From contig NZ_JASJEV010000006.1 in the NCBI RefSeq assembly GCF_030067675.1, positions 124,001-188,000 on the forward strand: a DNA stretch of 64,000 nucleotides. Reading direction: 5' to 3'. Positions within the stretch are counted from its first letter, which is position 1; every line of letters begins with the position of its first letter. Shown piece after piece: positions 8,638-16,923 of the stretch. The DNA is from Chelatococcus albus (lineage in GTDB: Bacteria > Pseudomonadota > Alphaproteobacteria > Rhizobiales > Beijerinckiaceae). Both the position numbers and the translations under genes were made by a program. The notes under the pieces were generated by a model that was given only the letters and a program-made list of their open reading frames with translations, was not told the origin of the DNA and searched no databases.

Positions 8638-10623
8638 ATGACGTTCCCGTTGCGGCGCCGCGTGGCGGCGGCCGGCCCGTTGTTCCTTGCGCTTTCCCTA
8701 TCGCTTCCTCTCTCGGCCAAGGCCGATCCGGCCGCAGGCACTGATGCTGCGCTGCCCGAGATCGTGGTCACCGCCACGCGCGGCCCGACCGCGATCGGGC
8801 GCGTGGGCAGCGCCATCTCGGTGATCACCGGCGAGGAGATCCGCCGCGCGAGCCCCAAGAGCGTCGCCGACGTGCTGCGGCGCGTGCCCGGCCTTTCGGT
8901 CGTCGAGACGGGCGGACCGGGCGGCACCACCCTGGTGCGCCTGCGCGGCAGCGAGCCGCGGCACACACTCGTGCTCGTCGACGGCATCCGCGTCAACGAT
9001 CCGTCGGCGGCCGCCGGCGAGTTCGACTTCGTCAATCTCATCCCCACCGATATCGAGCGCATCGAGGTCCTGCGCGGGCCGCAGTCGGCGCTCTACGGGT
9101 CGGATGCCATCGGCGGCGTGATCAACGTCATCACCCGCAGGGGCAAGGGTCCGACCAGGGTGCAGGCGGACGGCGAGGCCGGCAGCTACGGCTCGAAGGG
9201 CCTGCGCGGCGCCGTCTCCGGCGCGAGCGGGCGGCTCTTCTACGCCTTGTCCCTGACGGGCTATGACACGGCCGGCTTCTCGCGCTATGGCGACCGCATC
9301 GGCCGCATTACCCGCGCCTACGGCCGCCCGCTCGAGGCCGACGCCACCGCCCGCTTCGCCGCGACGGGGCGCCTCGGCGTTGCCCTGTCCGACGACGTCG
9401 AGACGGAGCTCGGCGGCTCGACGGCGGTGACCCGGGCGCAGTACGACGCCGCCTTCGGCCCCTATCCGGACACGCCCTCCGCGAGCCTCCAGCGCCTGTC
9501 CCAGGTCTTCTCGCGCACCACGGCCCATGCCTTCGATCATCAACTGAAGAACACGCTGACCGTCTTCGCCAACCGCACGGAGCGCGACTATCGCGACATC
9601 TCCTACGGCTTCGGCCCCCAGCCGCGGGCCGAGTGGCTGAAGAGCGCCTATGTGGGCGACCGCATCGGCGCCGAGTACCAGGGGGACCTCTCCCTCGACC
9701 GCTGGGGCCTCTTCACGGTCGGCCTGCGCACCGAGGAGGAGAGGCTCGTCTCGCACCAGCAGTCCGTCCTGCCGCAGCCGACGCCGCGCATGAAGACGAA
9801 CGACGCACGCCAGACGACGCGCTCCCTCTTCGCCCTCTATCAGGTGTCGCCGGCAGACAATCTCTCCCTCTCCCTCGGCGGCCGCCTCGACGACGTCGCG
9901 AATGCCGACCGCTTCGCCACCTGGCGTGCCACCCTCGCCTACGAGATCCCCGAAAGCGAGACGGTGTTCCGCACCAGCGCCGGCACGGGCGCCAAGGCCC
10001 CCTCGCTCTTCCAGCTCTACGACCCGACCTACGGCACGCCGGGCCTCGCGCCGGAGCGTTCCTTCGGCGTCGATGCCGGCGTCGACCAGACCCTCTTCGA
10101 CGGGCGCCTGAAGCTCTCGGGCACCCTCTTCCTCAACCGCTACCGCGACCTCATCGCCTTCGCGACCGGCGTGTGCCCCGTGACGCAGCCGTGGGGCTGC
10201 TACTTCAACGTGGCCCGCGCCCAGACGAGCGGCTTCGAGCTCGCCGCCGACGCCGAGCTCGTGCCGGCGCTGCTGCGCCTCAAGCTCGCCTATACCAATC
10301 TCGACGCCGTCGACCGCACCACCGACAAGGCCCTGCCGCGCCGCCCGGCGAACGAGGGGCGCCTCGGCTTCGTGCTGACGCCCGCCGCAGGCCTCTCCAT
10401 CGAGCCGAGCGTGGTCTTCGTCGGCGAGCGCTTCTCCTCGCCGGACGAGCGGGACCGCCTCGCCCCCTATGCCCGCCTCGACCTCCTCGCCGAATACGAC
10501 CTGTCGCCGACGGCCTCCCTCTTCCTGCGCGCAGAAAACCTGACGAACGCGCGCTATGAAGAGGTGAGGAACTACGCTACGCCGGGCCGCTCGTTCTACG
10601 CCGGCCTGCGCACGACCTGGTGA
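8638..10623 (+). CDS. btuB: TonB-dependent corrinoid receptor
   Basis: This is an outer-membrane beta-barrel receptor for vitamin B12 or other corrinoids, driven by TonB. The start at 8638 has a strong AGGAGG site and gives 661 aa. A signal peptide ends near residue 29 and a TonB box, PEIVVTATR, lies at about 40-48. The plug domain contains VADVLRRVPGLSVVETG, RIEVLRGPQSALYGSDAIGGVINVI-type motifs, and the C-terminus ends in an aromatic residue (Trp), as barrel proteins do. The cobalamin riboswitch immediately upstream supports the substrate call. It is followed after 7 bases by the permease gene. Confidence 0.93.
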   Translation: MTFPLRRRVAAAGPLFLALSLSLPLSAKADPAAGTDAALPEIVVTATRGPTAIGRVGSAISVITGEEIRRASPKSVADVLRRVPGLSVVETGGPGGTTLVRLRGSEPRHTLVLVDGIRVNDPSAAAGEFDFVNLIPTDIERIEVLRGPQSALYGSDAIGGVINVITRRGKGPTRVQADGEAGSYGSKGLRGAVSGASGRLFYALSLTGYDTAGFSRYGDRIGRITRAYGRPLEADATARFAATGRLGVALSDDVETELGGSTAVTRAQYDAAFGPYPDTPSASLQRLSQVFSRTTAHAFDHQLKNTLTVFANRTERDYRDISYGFGPQPRAEWLKSAYVGDRIGAEYQGDLSLDRWGLFTVGLRTEEERLVSHQQSVLPQPTPRMKTNDARQTTRSLFALYQVSPADNLSLSLGGRLDDVANADRFATWRATLAYEIPESETVFRTSAGTGAKAPSLFQLYDPTYGTPGLAPERSFGVDAGVDQTLFDGRLKLSGTLFLNRYRDLIAFATGVCPVTQPWGCYFNVARAQTSGFELAADAELVPALLRLKLAYTNLDAVDRTTDKALPRRPANEGRLGFVLTPAAGLSIEPSVVFVGERFSSPDERDRLAPYARLDLLAEYDLSPTASLFLRAENLTNARYEEVRNYATPGRSFYAGLRTTW

Positions 10624-10630
10624 GGCGCCC

Positions 10631-11656
10631 ATGAGGAAAACGACGGGGGAGGCTGCGGGGCGCGGCGGCTGGCTCGTGCCCGCGCTCGTGCTTCTCGTCC
10701 TCATCCTCGTCGTCCTGTCCCTCGCGCTCGGGCCCGTGCGGTTGTCGCTCGGCGAGGCGGCAGCGGCCCTCGTCGCGGACCGGGGCGGCGCAAGCCTCAT
10801 CGTGCGCGAGATCCGCCTGCCGCGGGCGCTGCTCGCCGTGATGATCGGCGCCGTCTTCGGCCTCGCGGGCGGGGCATTGCAGGGGCTCCTTCGCAATCCG
10901 CTGGCGGAGCCTTCCGTCTTCGGCGCCTCGCAGTCGGCTGCGCTCGGCGCGGTCGTCGTACTCTACTTCGGCATCGCCGAGGTCTATTCCGCCCTTCTAC
11001 CCGTGGCGGCCATCGCGGGCGCCTTCCTGTCGGTCGCGCTGGTGGTGCTCGCCGCCGGCCCGCGCGCCGGCACGGTGCTCCTCGTCCTCGCCGGCCTCGT
11101 TATCTCGAGCCTCGCGGGGGCTGCGACGGCGCTTGCCATCAGCCTGTCGCCGAACCCCTTTGCGGTCACCGAGATCGTCTTCTGGCTGATGGGCTCGCTG
11201 GAGGACCGTACCATGCGCCACGTGGCGCTCGCCGCGCCCTTCGCGGCGGTGGCCGTCACCATGCTGCTCGCCTGCGGCGGGGGCCTGCGCGCGCTGGCGC
11301 TCGGCGAGGATGCGGCCGCAAGCCTCGGCGTCGACCTGCGCCGCCTGCGCCTGCTCGTCGTCGCCGGCTCCGCCGTCGGCGTGGGCGCGAGCGTTGCCGT
11401 GGCGGGCTCCATCGGCTTCGTCGGCCTCGTGGCGCCGCATCTGGTGCGCCCGCTCGTCGGCCACGACCCGAAGCGCGCGCTCCTGCCCTCGGCGCTCGCG
11501 GGCGCCGCCCTGCTGACGGCGGCCGATTGCGTCGTTCGGCTCGTGCCCTCCACGACCGAGGTCAAGCTCGGCGTCCTGACGGCTCTCGTCGGCGTGCCCT
11601 TCTTCCTCTGGATCATCCTGCGCCGGCGCGCCGAGCTCGCGGAGATGCCCGCATGA
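10631..11656 (+). CDS. btuC: Corrinoid ABC importer permease (FecCD/BtuC family)
   Basis: This 341-residue polytopic membrane protein has the FecCD-family hallmarks: an IRLPRALLAVMIGAVFGLAGG segment after the first helix, GLLRNPLAEPSVFGAS, and the late segment GSIGFVGLVAPHLVRPLVGHDPK, which contacts the ATPase. About ten transmembrane helices are expected. It sits between btuB and btuD, overlapping the latter by ATGA, so the three genes form one riboswitch-controlled unit. The partner binding protein is the divergent gene at 7421-8281. Confidence 0.92.
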   Translation: MRKTTGEAAGRGGWLVPALVLLVLILVVLSLALGPVRLSLGEAAAALVADRGGASLIVREIRLPRALLAVMIGAVFGLAGGALQGLLRNPLAEPSVFGASQSAALGAVVVLYFGIAEVYSALLPVAAIAGAFLSVALVVLAAGPRAGTVLLVLAGLVISSLAGAATALAISLSPNPFAVTEIVFWLMGSLEDRTMRHVALAAPFAAVAVTMLLACGGGLRALALGEDAAASLGVDLRRLRLLVVAGSAVGVGASVAVAGSIGFVGLVAPHLVRPLVGHDPKRALLPSALAGAALLTAADCVVRLVPSTTEVKLGVLTALVGVPFFLWIILRRRAELAEMPA

Positions 11657-12450
11657 GCGCCGGCACGCCTTCCGCCCATTCGCTCACGGCGCAGGACCTC
11701 GCGGTGTCGCTCGCGGGTCGAGCCATCCTGTCGGAGGTCGACTGCGCGCTCCATCCGGGCGAGCTCCTCGCGCTCCTGGGTCCGAACGGCGCCGGCAAGA
11801 CGACCCTTGTCAGGGCGCTCGCCGGGCTTCTTCCTCCCGCTGCGGGGCAGGTGCGGCTCGGCGGGCGCGATCTCGCGGCGCTCGGCCGGCACGAGCGGGC
11901 CCGCGCCATCGCCTATCTGCCGCAGGGCGGTACGGTCGCCTGGCCGCTGCCGGTGAAGGCCGTGGTGGCCCTCGGTCGCCTGCCGCACGGGGCGGAGCCC
12001 GATGCTCTCGCGCCGGGCGACCACGCGGCGGTCGCGCGCGCCATGCGGGCGACCGACATCGAAGCGCTGGCGGAGCGTTCCGTCCTCGCCCTGTCCGGCG
12101 GCGAGCGGGCGCGCGTGCTGCTCGCCCGTGCGCTCGCGGTCGAGGCGGGCGTGCTCCTCTGCGACGAGCCCGTGGCGACGCTCGACCCGCAGCATCAGCT
12201 CGCGGTGATGGACGTCCTCAAGGCGGAGGCGCGGCAGGGGCGGGCGGTGGCCGTGGTGATGCACGATCTCGCGCTCGCCGCCCGTTTCGCCGACCGGATC
12301 GCCATCCTGAAGGGCGGCCGGCTCGTGGCGCAGGGGGCCCCGCGCGAGGTCCTGACGCGGGCGGGCGTCGCGCATGCCTTCGCCGTCGAGGCCCTCGTCG
12401 AGGAGCGCGACGACGGCCTCCTCGTCCTGCCCTGGCGTCTGCCGCGGTGA
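11653..12450 (+). CDS. btuD: Corrinoid ABC importer ATP-binding protein
   Basis: The 265-residue ATPase starts at ATG 11653, overlapping the btuC stop. Motifs are intact: Walker A GPNGAGKTT, Q-loop in AYLPQGG, signature LSGGERARVLLARAL, Walker B VLLCDEP and an H-loop His in VVMHDLALAARF. The FepC/HmuV-like arrangement is typical for FecCD-type importers. It is the last gene of the btuBCD unit. The tetR promoter begins within about 75 bases of its stop. Confidence 0.92.
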   Translation: MSAGTPSAHSLTAQDLAVSLAGRAILSEVDCALHPGELLALLGPNGAGKTTLVRALAGLLPPAAGQVRLGGRDLAALGRHERARAIAYLPQGGTVAWPLPVKAVVALGRLPHGAEPDALAPGDHAAVARAMRATDIEALAERSVLALSGGERARVLLARALAVEAGVLLCDEPVATLDPQHQLAVMDVLKAEARQGRAVAVVMHDLALAARFADRIAILKGGRLVAQGAPREVLTRAGVAHAFAVEALVEERDDGLLVLPWRLPR

Positions 12451-12524
12451 GGATCCGGGCCGGCGCAACGCCCGCTGCGGATCTCCATGCCCCGACGCGT
12501 CTCCGTGAAGCGGCGAGGCGCGTT

Positions 12525-12546
12525 TGACGAATGATGAATTTCGTCA
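12525..12546. promoter_or_regulatory. Candidate TetR operator within the tetR promoter
   Basis: The inverted repeat TGACGAA-N8-TTCGTCA has 7-base arms at 12525-12531 and 12540-12546. It lies downstream of a -35-like TTGACG (12524-12529), and possible -10 elements TACTTA (12547-12552) or TATAAA (12551-12556) follow it. A repressor bound here would occlude the promoter, the usual autoregulatory layout. The half-site and spacer match the palindrome at 175-202. Confidence 0.6.
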
Positions 12547-12581
12547 TACTTATAAACGCGGCCATCTAGAACACGTTCATC

Positions 12582-13178
12582 ATGCGCGACCGCCCTCAGA
12601 GCGATACGCGGGAGCGCATCATCACCGCGGCAGACCGGCTCTTCCGCGAAATCGGCTACCAGAAGACCACGGTCGCGGACATCGCCAGGACGCTCGGCAT
12701 GAGTCCGGCGAATGTCTACCGCTTCTTTTCCTCCAAGAAGGCGATCAACGAGGCCGTCACGGCCCGCTGCACGGCGGAGATCCGCATGCGGCTGGAGGCG
12801 GTCGCGGCTTCCGGCAGGCCGGCGGCGGAGCGCATGCGCGCTCTGCTTCTCACGGCGCACCAGTCCGTGCTCGAGCTCGGCGTCACCGACGCCAAGATGC
12901 AGGAGATGATCGCCGTGGCGATGGCCGAGAGCTGGGGTGTCATCCGCGCCCATATCGAGGAGGTCGACGCGATCATCACGCGCGTACTGCGCGACGGCGT
13001 TGCCTCGGGCGAGTTCGTCCCCTCGGATCCTGAGGTGACGGGTCCCTGCATCCGGGCCGCCATGATGCGCTTCTGCCACCCGGGGCTCCTGACCCAGTGT
13101 CACGACATCCCGCGACCGACGGTCGAGCAGCAGGCCGACTTCATCCTGTCGGCGCTCGGTCACCACGCCCGGTCCTGA
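12582..13178 (+). CDS. TetR/AcrR-family transcriptional repressor
   Basis: This 198-residue regulator has an N-terminal helix-turn-helix, with [20 protein letters not shown] placed where TetR proteins put it (about residues 28-47), followed by KKAINEAV. The C-terminal ligand domain is variable, as usual. The operator in its own promoter and the matching site before the RND genes suggest it represses both. TetR regulators that control RND pumps are a common pairing, though here they are separated by the cobalamin genes. No strong ribosome-binding site precedes the ATG. Its 3' end overlaps the 3' end of rfbA by 19 bases on the opposite strand. Confidence 0.88.
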   Translation: MRDRPQSDTRERIITAADRLFREIGYQKTTVADIARTLGMSPANVYRFFSSKKAINEAVTARCTAEIRMRLEAVAASGRPAAERMRALLLTAHQSVLELGVTDAKMQEMIAVAMAESWGVIRAHIEEVDAIITRVLRDGVASGEFVPSDPEVTGPCIRAAMMRFCHPGLLTQCHDIPRPTVEQQADFILSALGHHARS

Positions 13179-14038
13179 CGGGCGATTCGGCTGAGATAGG
13201 CCCCGTAGCTCGACTTCGCCACCGCCTCGGCCAGCCGCAGCAGCTGCGCGGTGTCGATATAGCCCATGCGCCAGGCGATCTCCTCGATGCAGCCGATGCG
13301 CAGGCCCTGACGCTCCTCGACGACGCGCACGTACTGCGCCGCCTGCAGCAGGCTCTCGTGCGTCCCGGTGTCGAGCCAGGCATAGCCGCGCCCGAGCTTC
13401 TCCACCATGAGGTCGCCGGCCGCGAGATAGGCGCGGTTGACGTCGGTGATCTCGAGTTCGCCGCGAGCCGAGGGCGAGAGGCCTGCGGCGATGTCGACGA
13501 CGCGGTTGTCATAGAAATAGAGCCCCGTCACCGCCCAGTTGGAGGCAGGCTCCTTCGGCTTCTCGATGATGTCGGCGGCGCGCCCGATCTCGTCGAAGGT
13601 CACGACGCCGAAGGCTTCCGGGTTCGACACCCAATAGGCGAAGATGGTGGCGCCCGAGCGCCGCCGCGCCGCCGCCTGGACGCGCTCGACGAGGCCGTGG
13701 CCGTGGAAGATGTTGTCGCCGAGCACGAGGGCGACGCTGTCGTCGCCGATGAAGTGGCGGCCGATGCGGAAGGCCTCGGCGATGCCGTTCGGCTCGGCCT
13801 GCGCGGCATAGGCGAGGGAAAGGCCGAGCTGCGAGCCGTCGCCGAGGAGCGCCTGGAACAGCGGCAGGTCGCGGGGGGTGGAGATGACGAGCATCTCGCG
13901 GATCCCGGCGAGCATCAGCGTCGACAGGGGATAGTAGATCATCGGCTTGTCGTAGACGGGCATGATCTGCTTCGAGACCACCGCCGTCACCGGGTGCAGC
14001 CGGGTGCCGGAGCCGCCTGCGAGCACGATGCCCTTCAT
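13160..14038 (-). CDS. rfbA: Glucose-1-phosphate thymidylyltransferase
   Basis: The enzyme makes dTDP-glucose from dTTP and glucose-1-phosphate, the first step of dTDP-L-rhamnose synthesis. At 292 aa it has the expected length. The nucleotide-binding start [16 protein letters not shown] is followed by [20 protein letters not shown], and [10 protein letters not shown] is also present. It lies downstream of rfbD, rfbB and rfbC on the same strand (43 bases after rfbD), making a four-gene dTDP-rhamnose operon. Its stop codon lies inside the 3' end of tetR. Confidence 0.96.
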   Translation of the reverse strand: MKGIVLAGGSGTRLHPVTAVVSKQIMPVYDKPMIYYPLSTLMLAGIREMLVISTPRDLPLFQALLGDGSQLGLSLAYAAQAEPNGIAEAFRIGRHFIGDDSVALVLGDNIFHGHGLVERVQAAARRRSGATIFAYWVSNPEAFGVVTFDEIGRAADIIEKPKEPASNWAVTGLYFYDNRVVDIAAGLSPSARGELEITDVNRAYLAAGDLMVEKLGRGYAWLDTGTHESLLQAAQYVRVVEERQGLRIGCIEEIAWRMGYIDTAQLLRLAEAVAKSSYGAYLSRIARQDRAW

Positions 14039-14080
14039 GCCGTTTCTCCTGTGATCGCGCCGGGCCTGCGCCGCGTCCGC

Positions 14081-15007
14081 TCAGGAAGCGGGGCGGCCCG
14101 GGGTGGGGATGGGGCCGAGAAGCCGGTCGAGCGTCAGCGCGAGATCGGCCTCGAAGCGGTCGAGCCTGATGCCGTGTGCGCGCGCGGCGAGTCCGGGGTC
14201 GAGCTCCGCGTTGAGCGGGCGCCTGGCCGGCGTCGGAAAGTCACGAGTCAGGACGGGCTTGACCGCGGCCCGTGGGCCGCCGCGGGCGGTCGCGCCCTCC
14301 ATGACGGCGAGCGCCTGCTCGTAGCGCGTCATGAGGCTCGCGCCGGCAAGATGCAGAAGCCCCCGTGGCGCTGCAGGCCCTCCCGCCGCCATGCGCTCGG
14401 CGAGCGTCAGAAGCGCCGCTGCCAGGCCGGGGGAGTAGGTCGGCCGGCCGCGTTGGTCGCTGACGATGGAGAGCTCGCCGCGCTCCCGGGCCCAGGTGAG
14501 GAGCTTCTTGACGAAATTGTCCCCCGAGGGGCCGAAGACCCAGGACACGCGCACGACGACATGGTCGGAAAGCGCGGTCGCCACCGCCTCCTCGCCCGCA
14601 AGCTTCGAGCGCGCGTAAACGCCGAGGGGGTTCGTCCGGTCCGTCTCCACATAGGCGCTGTCCTTCGTGCCGTCGAAGACCATGTCGGTCGACACGTGGA
14701 CGAGCGGAATGCCGGCCGCGGCGCAGGCCATGGCAAGCCGCGCGGGGCCGTCGCGGTTCAGAGCGAAGGCAAGCTCGGGCTCCGATTCCGCCCTGTCCAC
14801 ATTCGTGTAGGCGGCAGCGTTGACAACGGCGCGCGGGTGGAGGGCGGCGATGACCCGCGCGGCGGAGGAAGCATCGGTCAGATCAAGGTCAGGTCGGCCG
14901 AGGGCGACGGCGGGCAGATTGCGCGCCGCCGCCGCGGCGGCGAGATCGGTCGCGAGCTGGCCGGCCCGTCCAACGATGAGATAGGGCCGCTGCGTGTCCG
15001 TGCTCAT
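14081..15007 (-). CDS. rfbD: dTDP-4-dehydrorhamnose reductase
   Basis: This is the last enzyme of dTDP-L-rhamnose synthesis, an NAD(P)H-dependent extended SDR. The start ATG 15007 overlaps the rfbB stop (ATGA) and gives 308 aa. The nucleotide-binding loop reads VGRAGQLATDL, where the family usually has GxxGQLG. The active-site region shows STDMVFDG and the Tyr-x3-Lys pair in YARSKLAGE. AYTNVDRAE is typical of the family. It sits between rfbB and rfbA. Confidence 0.94.
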   Translation of the reverse strand: MSTDTQRPYLIVGRAGQLATDLAAAAAARNLPAVALGRPDLDLTDASSAARVIAALHPRAVVNAAAYTNVDRAESEPELAFALNRDGPARLAMACAAAGIPLVHVSTDMVFDGTKDSAYVETDRTNPLGVYARSKLAGEEAVATALSDHVVVRVSWVFGPSGDNFVKKLLTWARERGELSIVSDQRGRPTYSPGLAAALLTLAERMAAGGPAAPRGLLHLAGASLMTRYEQALAVMEGATARGGPRAAVKPVLTRDFPTPARRPLNAELDPGLAARAHGIRLDRFEADLALTLDRLLGPIPTPGRPAS

Positions 15008-16056
15008 CGCGCGACGAGCCCCAGGCGTTCCCCGCCGTAAACGCGCTGACGCAGGGGCTGCCACCAGTCCTCGTTGTCGAGATACCAGCGCACGGTCGTC
15101 CTCAGACCGCGCTCGAAGTCCATCCGCGGCCGCCAGCCGAGCTCGCGCTCGATCTTGGCGGGGTCGATGGCGTAGCGCCGGTCATGGCCCGGCCTGTCGG
15201 GAACGGCGGTGACGAGGCGGGCGTGAGGCGCCCCATCCGGGCGCAGCTCATCCATCGCCGCGCAGATCGCCTCGACCACGACGCGGTTCGTTCGCTCGGC
15301 CCGCGCGCCGACGTTGTAGCTCTCGCCGGGGCGACCGCCTTCGAGGATGGCGACGAGGGCGCGCGCGTGATCCTCGACGTGCAGCCAGTCGCGCACGTTG
15401 AGGCCGTCGCCGTAGAGCGGCAGCGGCTTGCCCTCGAGCGCGTTGAGGATCATCAGCGGCACGAGCTTCTCGGGAAACTGCCGCGGCCCGTAGTTGTTCG
15501 AGCAGTTGGAGACGAGCACCGGCAGGCCGTAGGTGTGGCCCCAGGCGGAGACGAGGTGGTCGGACGCCGCCTTCGAGGCCGAATAGGGCGAGCGCGGGTC
15601 GTAGGGCGTCGCCTCGGTGAAGAGGCCGCTGTCGCCGAGCGAGCCGTACACCTCGTCCGTCGAGACGTGCAGGAAGCGGAAGCGCTCCCGCTCGGACGCG
15701 TCGAGACGGTCGAACAGGGTGCGCGCGGCCTCGAGCAGGACGTGCGTGCCGAGCACATTGGTGCGCACGAAGGCGCCCGAGCCCGAGATCGAGCGGTCCA
15801 CATGGCTCTCGGCCGCAAGATGCACGATCGCCTGCGGCTTCGTCTCGGAAACGAGGGCACGCATGCGCGCCGCGTCGCAGATGTCGGCCTCCACGAGGCG
15901 ATGGTGCGGGTTGCCGGCGAGCGGCGCGAGCGAGCGCGGATTGGCCGCATAGGTCAGGGCGTCGACGGTGACGACCTCGTGCCCGAGATCCTGCACGAGA
16001 TGCAGCACCAGGGCCGATCCGATGAAACCCGCTCCGCCCGTCACCAGGATGCGCAC
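15004..16056 (-). CDS. rfbB: dTDP-glucose 4,6-dehydratase
   Basis: This SDR enzyme converts dTDP-glucose to dTDP-4-keto-6-deoxyglucose. It is 350 aa. The Rossmann motif TGGAGFIGSALV is at the N-terminus. The catalytic Thr/Asp/Glu triad is seen in STDEVYG and the Tyr-x3-Lys in YSASKAASDH. The NNYGPRQFPEKL segment is characteristic of RfbB. It is separated by 12 bases from rfbC and overlaps rfbD. Confidence 0.97.
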   Translation of the reverse strand: MRILVTGGAGFIGSALVLHLVQDLGHEVVTVDALTYAANPRSLAPLAGNPHHRLVEADICDAARMRALVSETKPQAIVHLAAESHVDRSISGSGAFVRTNVLGTHVLLEAARTLFDRLDASERERFRFLHVSTDEVYGSLGDSGLFTEATPYDPRSPYSASKAASDHLVSAWGHTYGLPVLVSNCSNNYGPRQFPEKLVPLMILNALEGKPLPLYGDGLNVRDWLHVEDHARALVAILEGGRPGESYNVGARAERTNRVVVEAICAAMDELRPDGAPHARLVTAVPDRPGHDRRYAIDPAKIERELGWRPRMDFERGLRTTVRWYLDNEDWWQPLRQRVYGGERLGLVAR

Positions 16057-16068
16057 GACGTCGGCTCC

Positions 16069-16623
16069 TCACACGAAGATGGGGGGAAGCTCGGCGAGGA
16101 GTGGCAGCGCCCGGTCCTTGTCGGACACGACCGCCTCCGCCACGCCGACCGGCCAGGCGATGCCGAGCGCCGGATCGTTCCAGGAAATGCCGCCGTCGCA
16201 TTCGGGCGCATAGGTGTCCGACACCTTGTAGAAGACCGTCGTCGCGTCACTCAGCGTGCAGAAGCCGTGGGCGAAGCCCACGGGCACGTAGAGCATCGTG
16301 CCCTCGTCGGCGCTCAGTTCGACCGTGAGATGGCGGCCGTAATGGGGCGAGGAGCGGCGCAGGTCGACCACCACGTCGAGGAGGGAGCCGGTCAGGGCGC
16401 CGACGAGCTTGGCCTGGGCATGCGGCGGCCGCTGGAAGTGCAGGCCGCGCACCGTGCCGCGCCTGGCCGAGAACGAGCGGTTGTCCTGCACGAAATCGTC
16501 CGTGATGCCCTGCGCGGCGAAGCGGTCGCGCCGCCAGGTCTCCATGAACCAGCCGCGGGTGTCGCCGTGGCGCCGCGGCCGGACGAGGCGGACGTCGGGA
16601 ATGTCGAGAGAGACGATGTCCAT
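16069..16623 (-). CDS. rfbC: dTDP-4-dehydrorhamnose 3,5-epimerase
   Basis: The start ATG 16623 gives a 184-residue cupin-fold epimerase, the normal size. Family motifs include RGWFMETWR near the N-terminus, QDNRSFSARRGTVRGLHFQ with the catalytic His, DLRRSSPHYGR, and YVPVGFAHGFCTLSD. It is the first gene of the rfbC-rfbB-rfbD-rfbA unit. The open frame continues far upstream on this strand, but that part is antisense to the CapD-like gene and not coding. Confidence 0.95.
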   Translation of the reverse strand: MDIVSLDIPDVRLVRPRRHGDTRGWFMETWRRDRFAAQGITDDFVQDNRSFSARRGTVRGLHFQRPPHAQAKLVGALTGSLLDVVVDLRRSSPHYGRHLTVELSADEGTMLYVPVGFAHGFCTLSDATTVFYKVSDTYAPECDGGISWNDPALGIAWPVGVAEAVVSDKDRALPLLAELPPIFV

Positions 16624-16923
16624 GCTTGCGCGAGGGGCCTGATGGATGGTCCGCTCACCTACATGTCTGCCGCGCGGATGGCAAATCGGCGGTTTGCCGA
16701 GGCGTCGGGCACCCTGTGCACGCCCTCGGTGCTGCGTCCTCAGGCGAGCTCCGGGGCTGGACATGCCGTCCGGCGGATATTGGATGGGCGCAGGCTCGCC
16801 TTTCTTTCGCCCATCGGCCGGGATTGCTCGCCCCCTCGCCGGTCTGGCTCCAGATCCGCAGTCGACGTCGACAGGATCATGGACCGTTGAATTTGGCGGG
16901 CCGGTCGGATACCCCCTTCGCCC
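16624..16923. other. Divergent intergenic region between rfbC and the CapD-like gene
   Basis: No gene is supported here. The region must hold the promoters of both divergent units. Visible structure: an inverted repeat GGCAAA-N7-TTTGCC near 16681-16699 and a perfect 12-base palindrome GTCGACGTCGAC at 16861-16872. TTGAAT lies about 35 bases before the CapD-like ATG. No convincing Shine-Dalgarno precedes that ATG, so the message may be leaderless or the start slightly misplaced. Confidence 0.4.

Noticed and set aside
13160-13178. Treating the tetR/rfbA 3' overlap as a regulatory antisense element.
   Set aside because: It is only a 19-base convergent overlap of coding ends with no terminator or extra structure, common in compact genomes.
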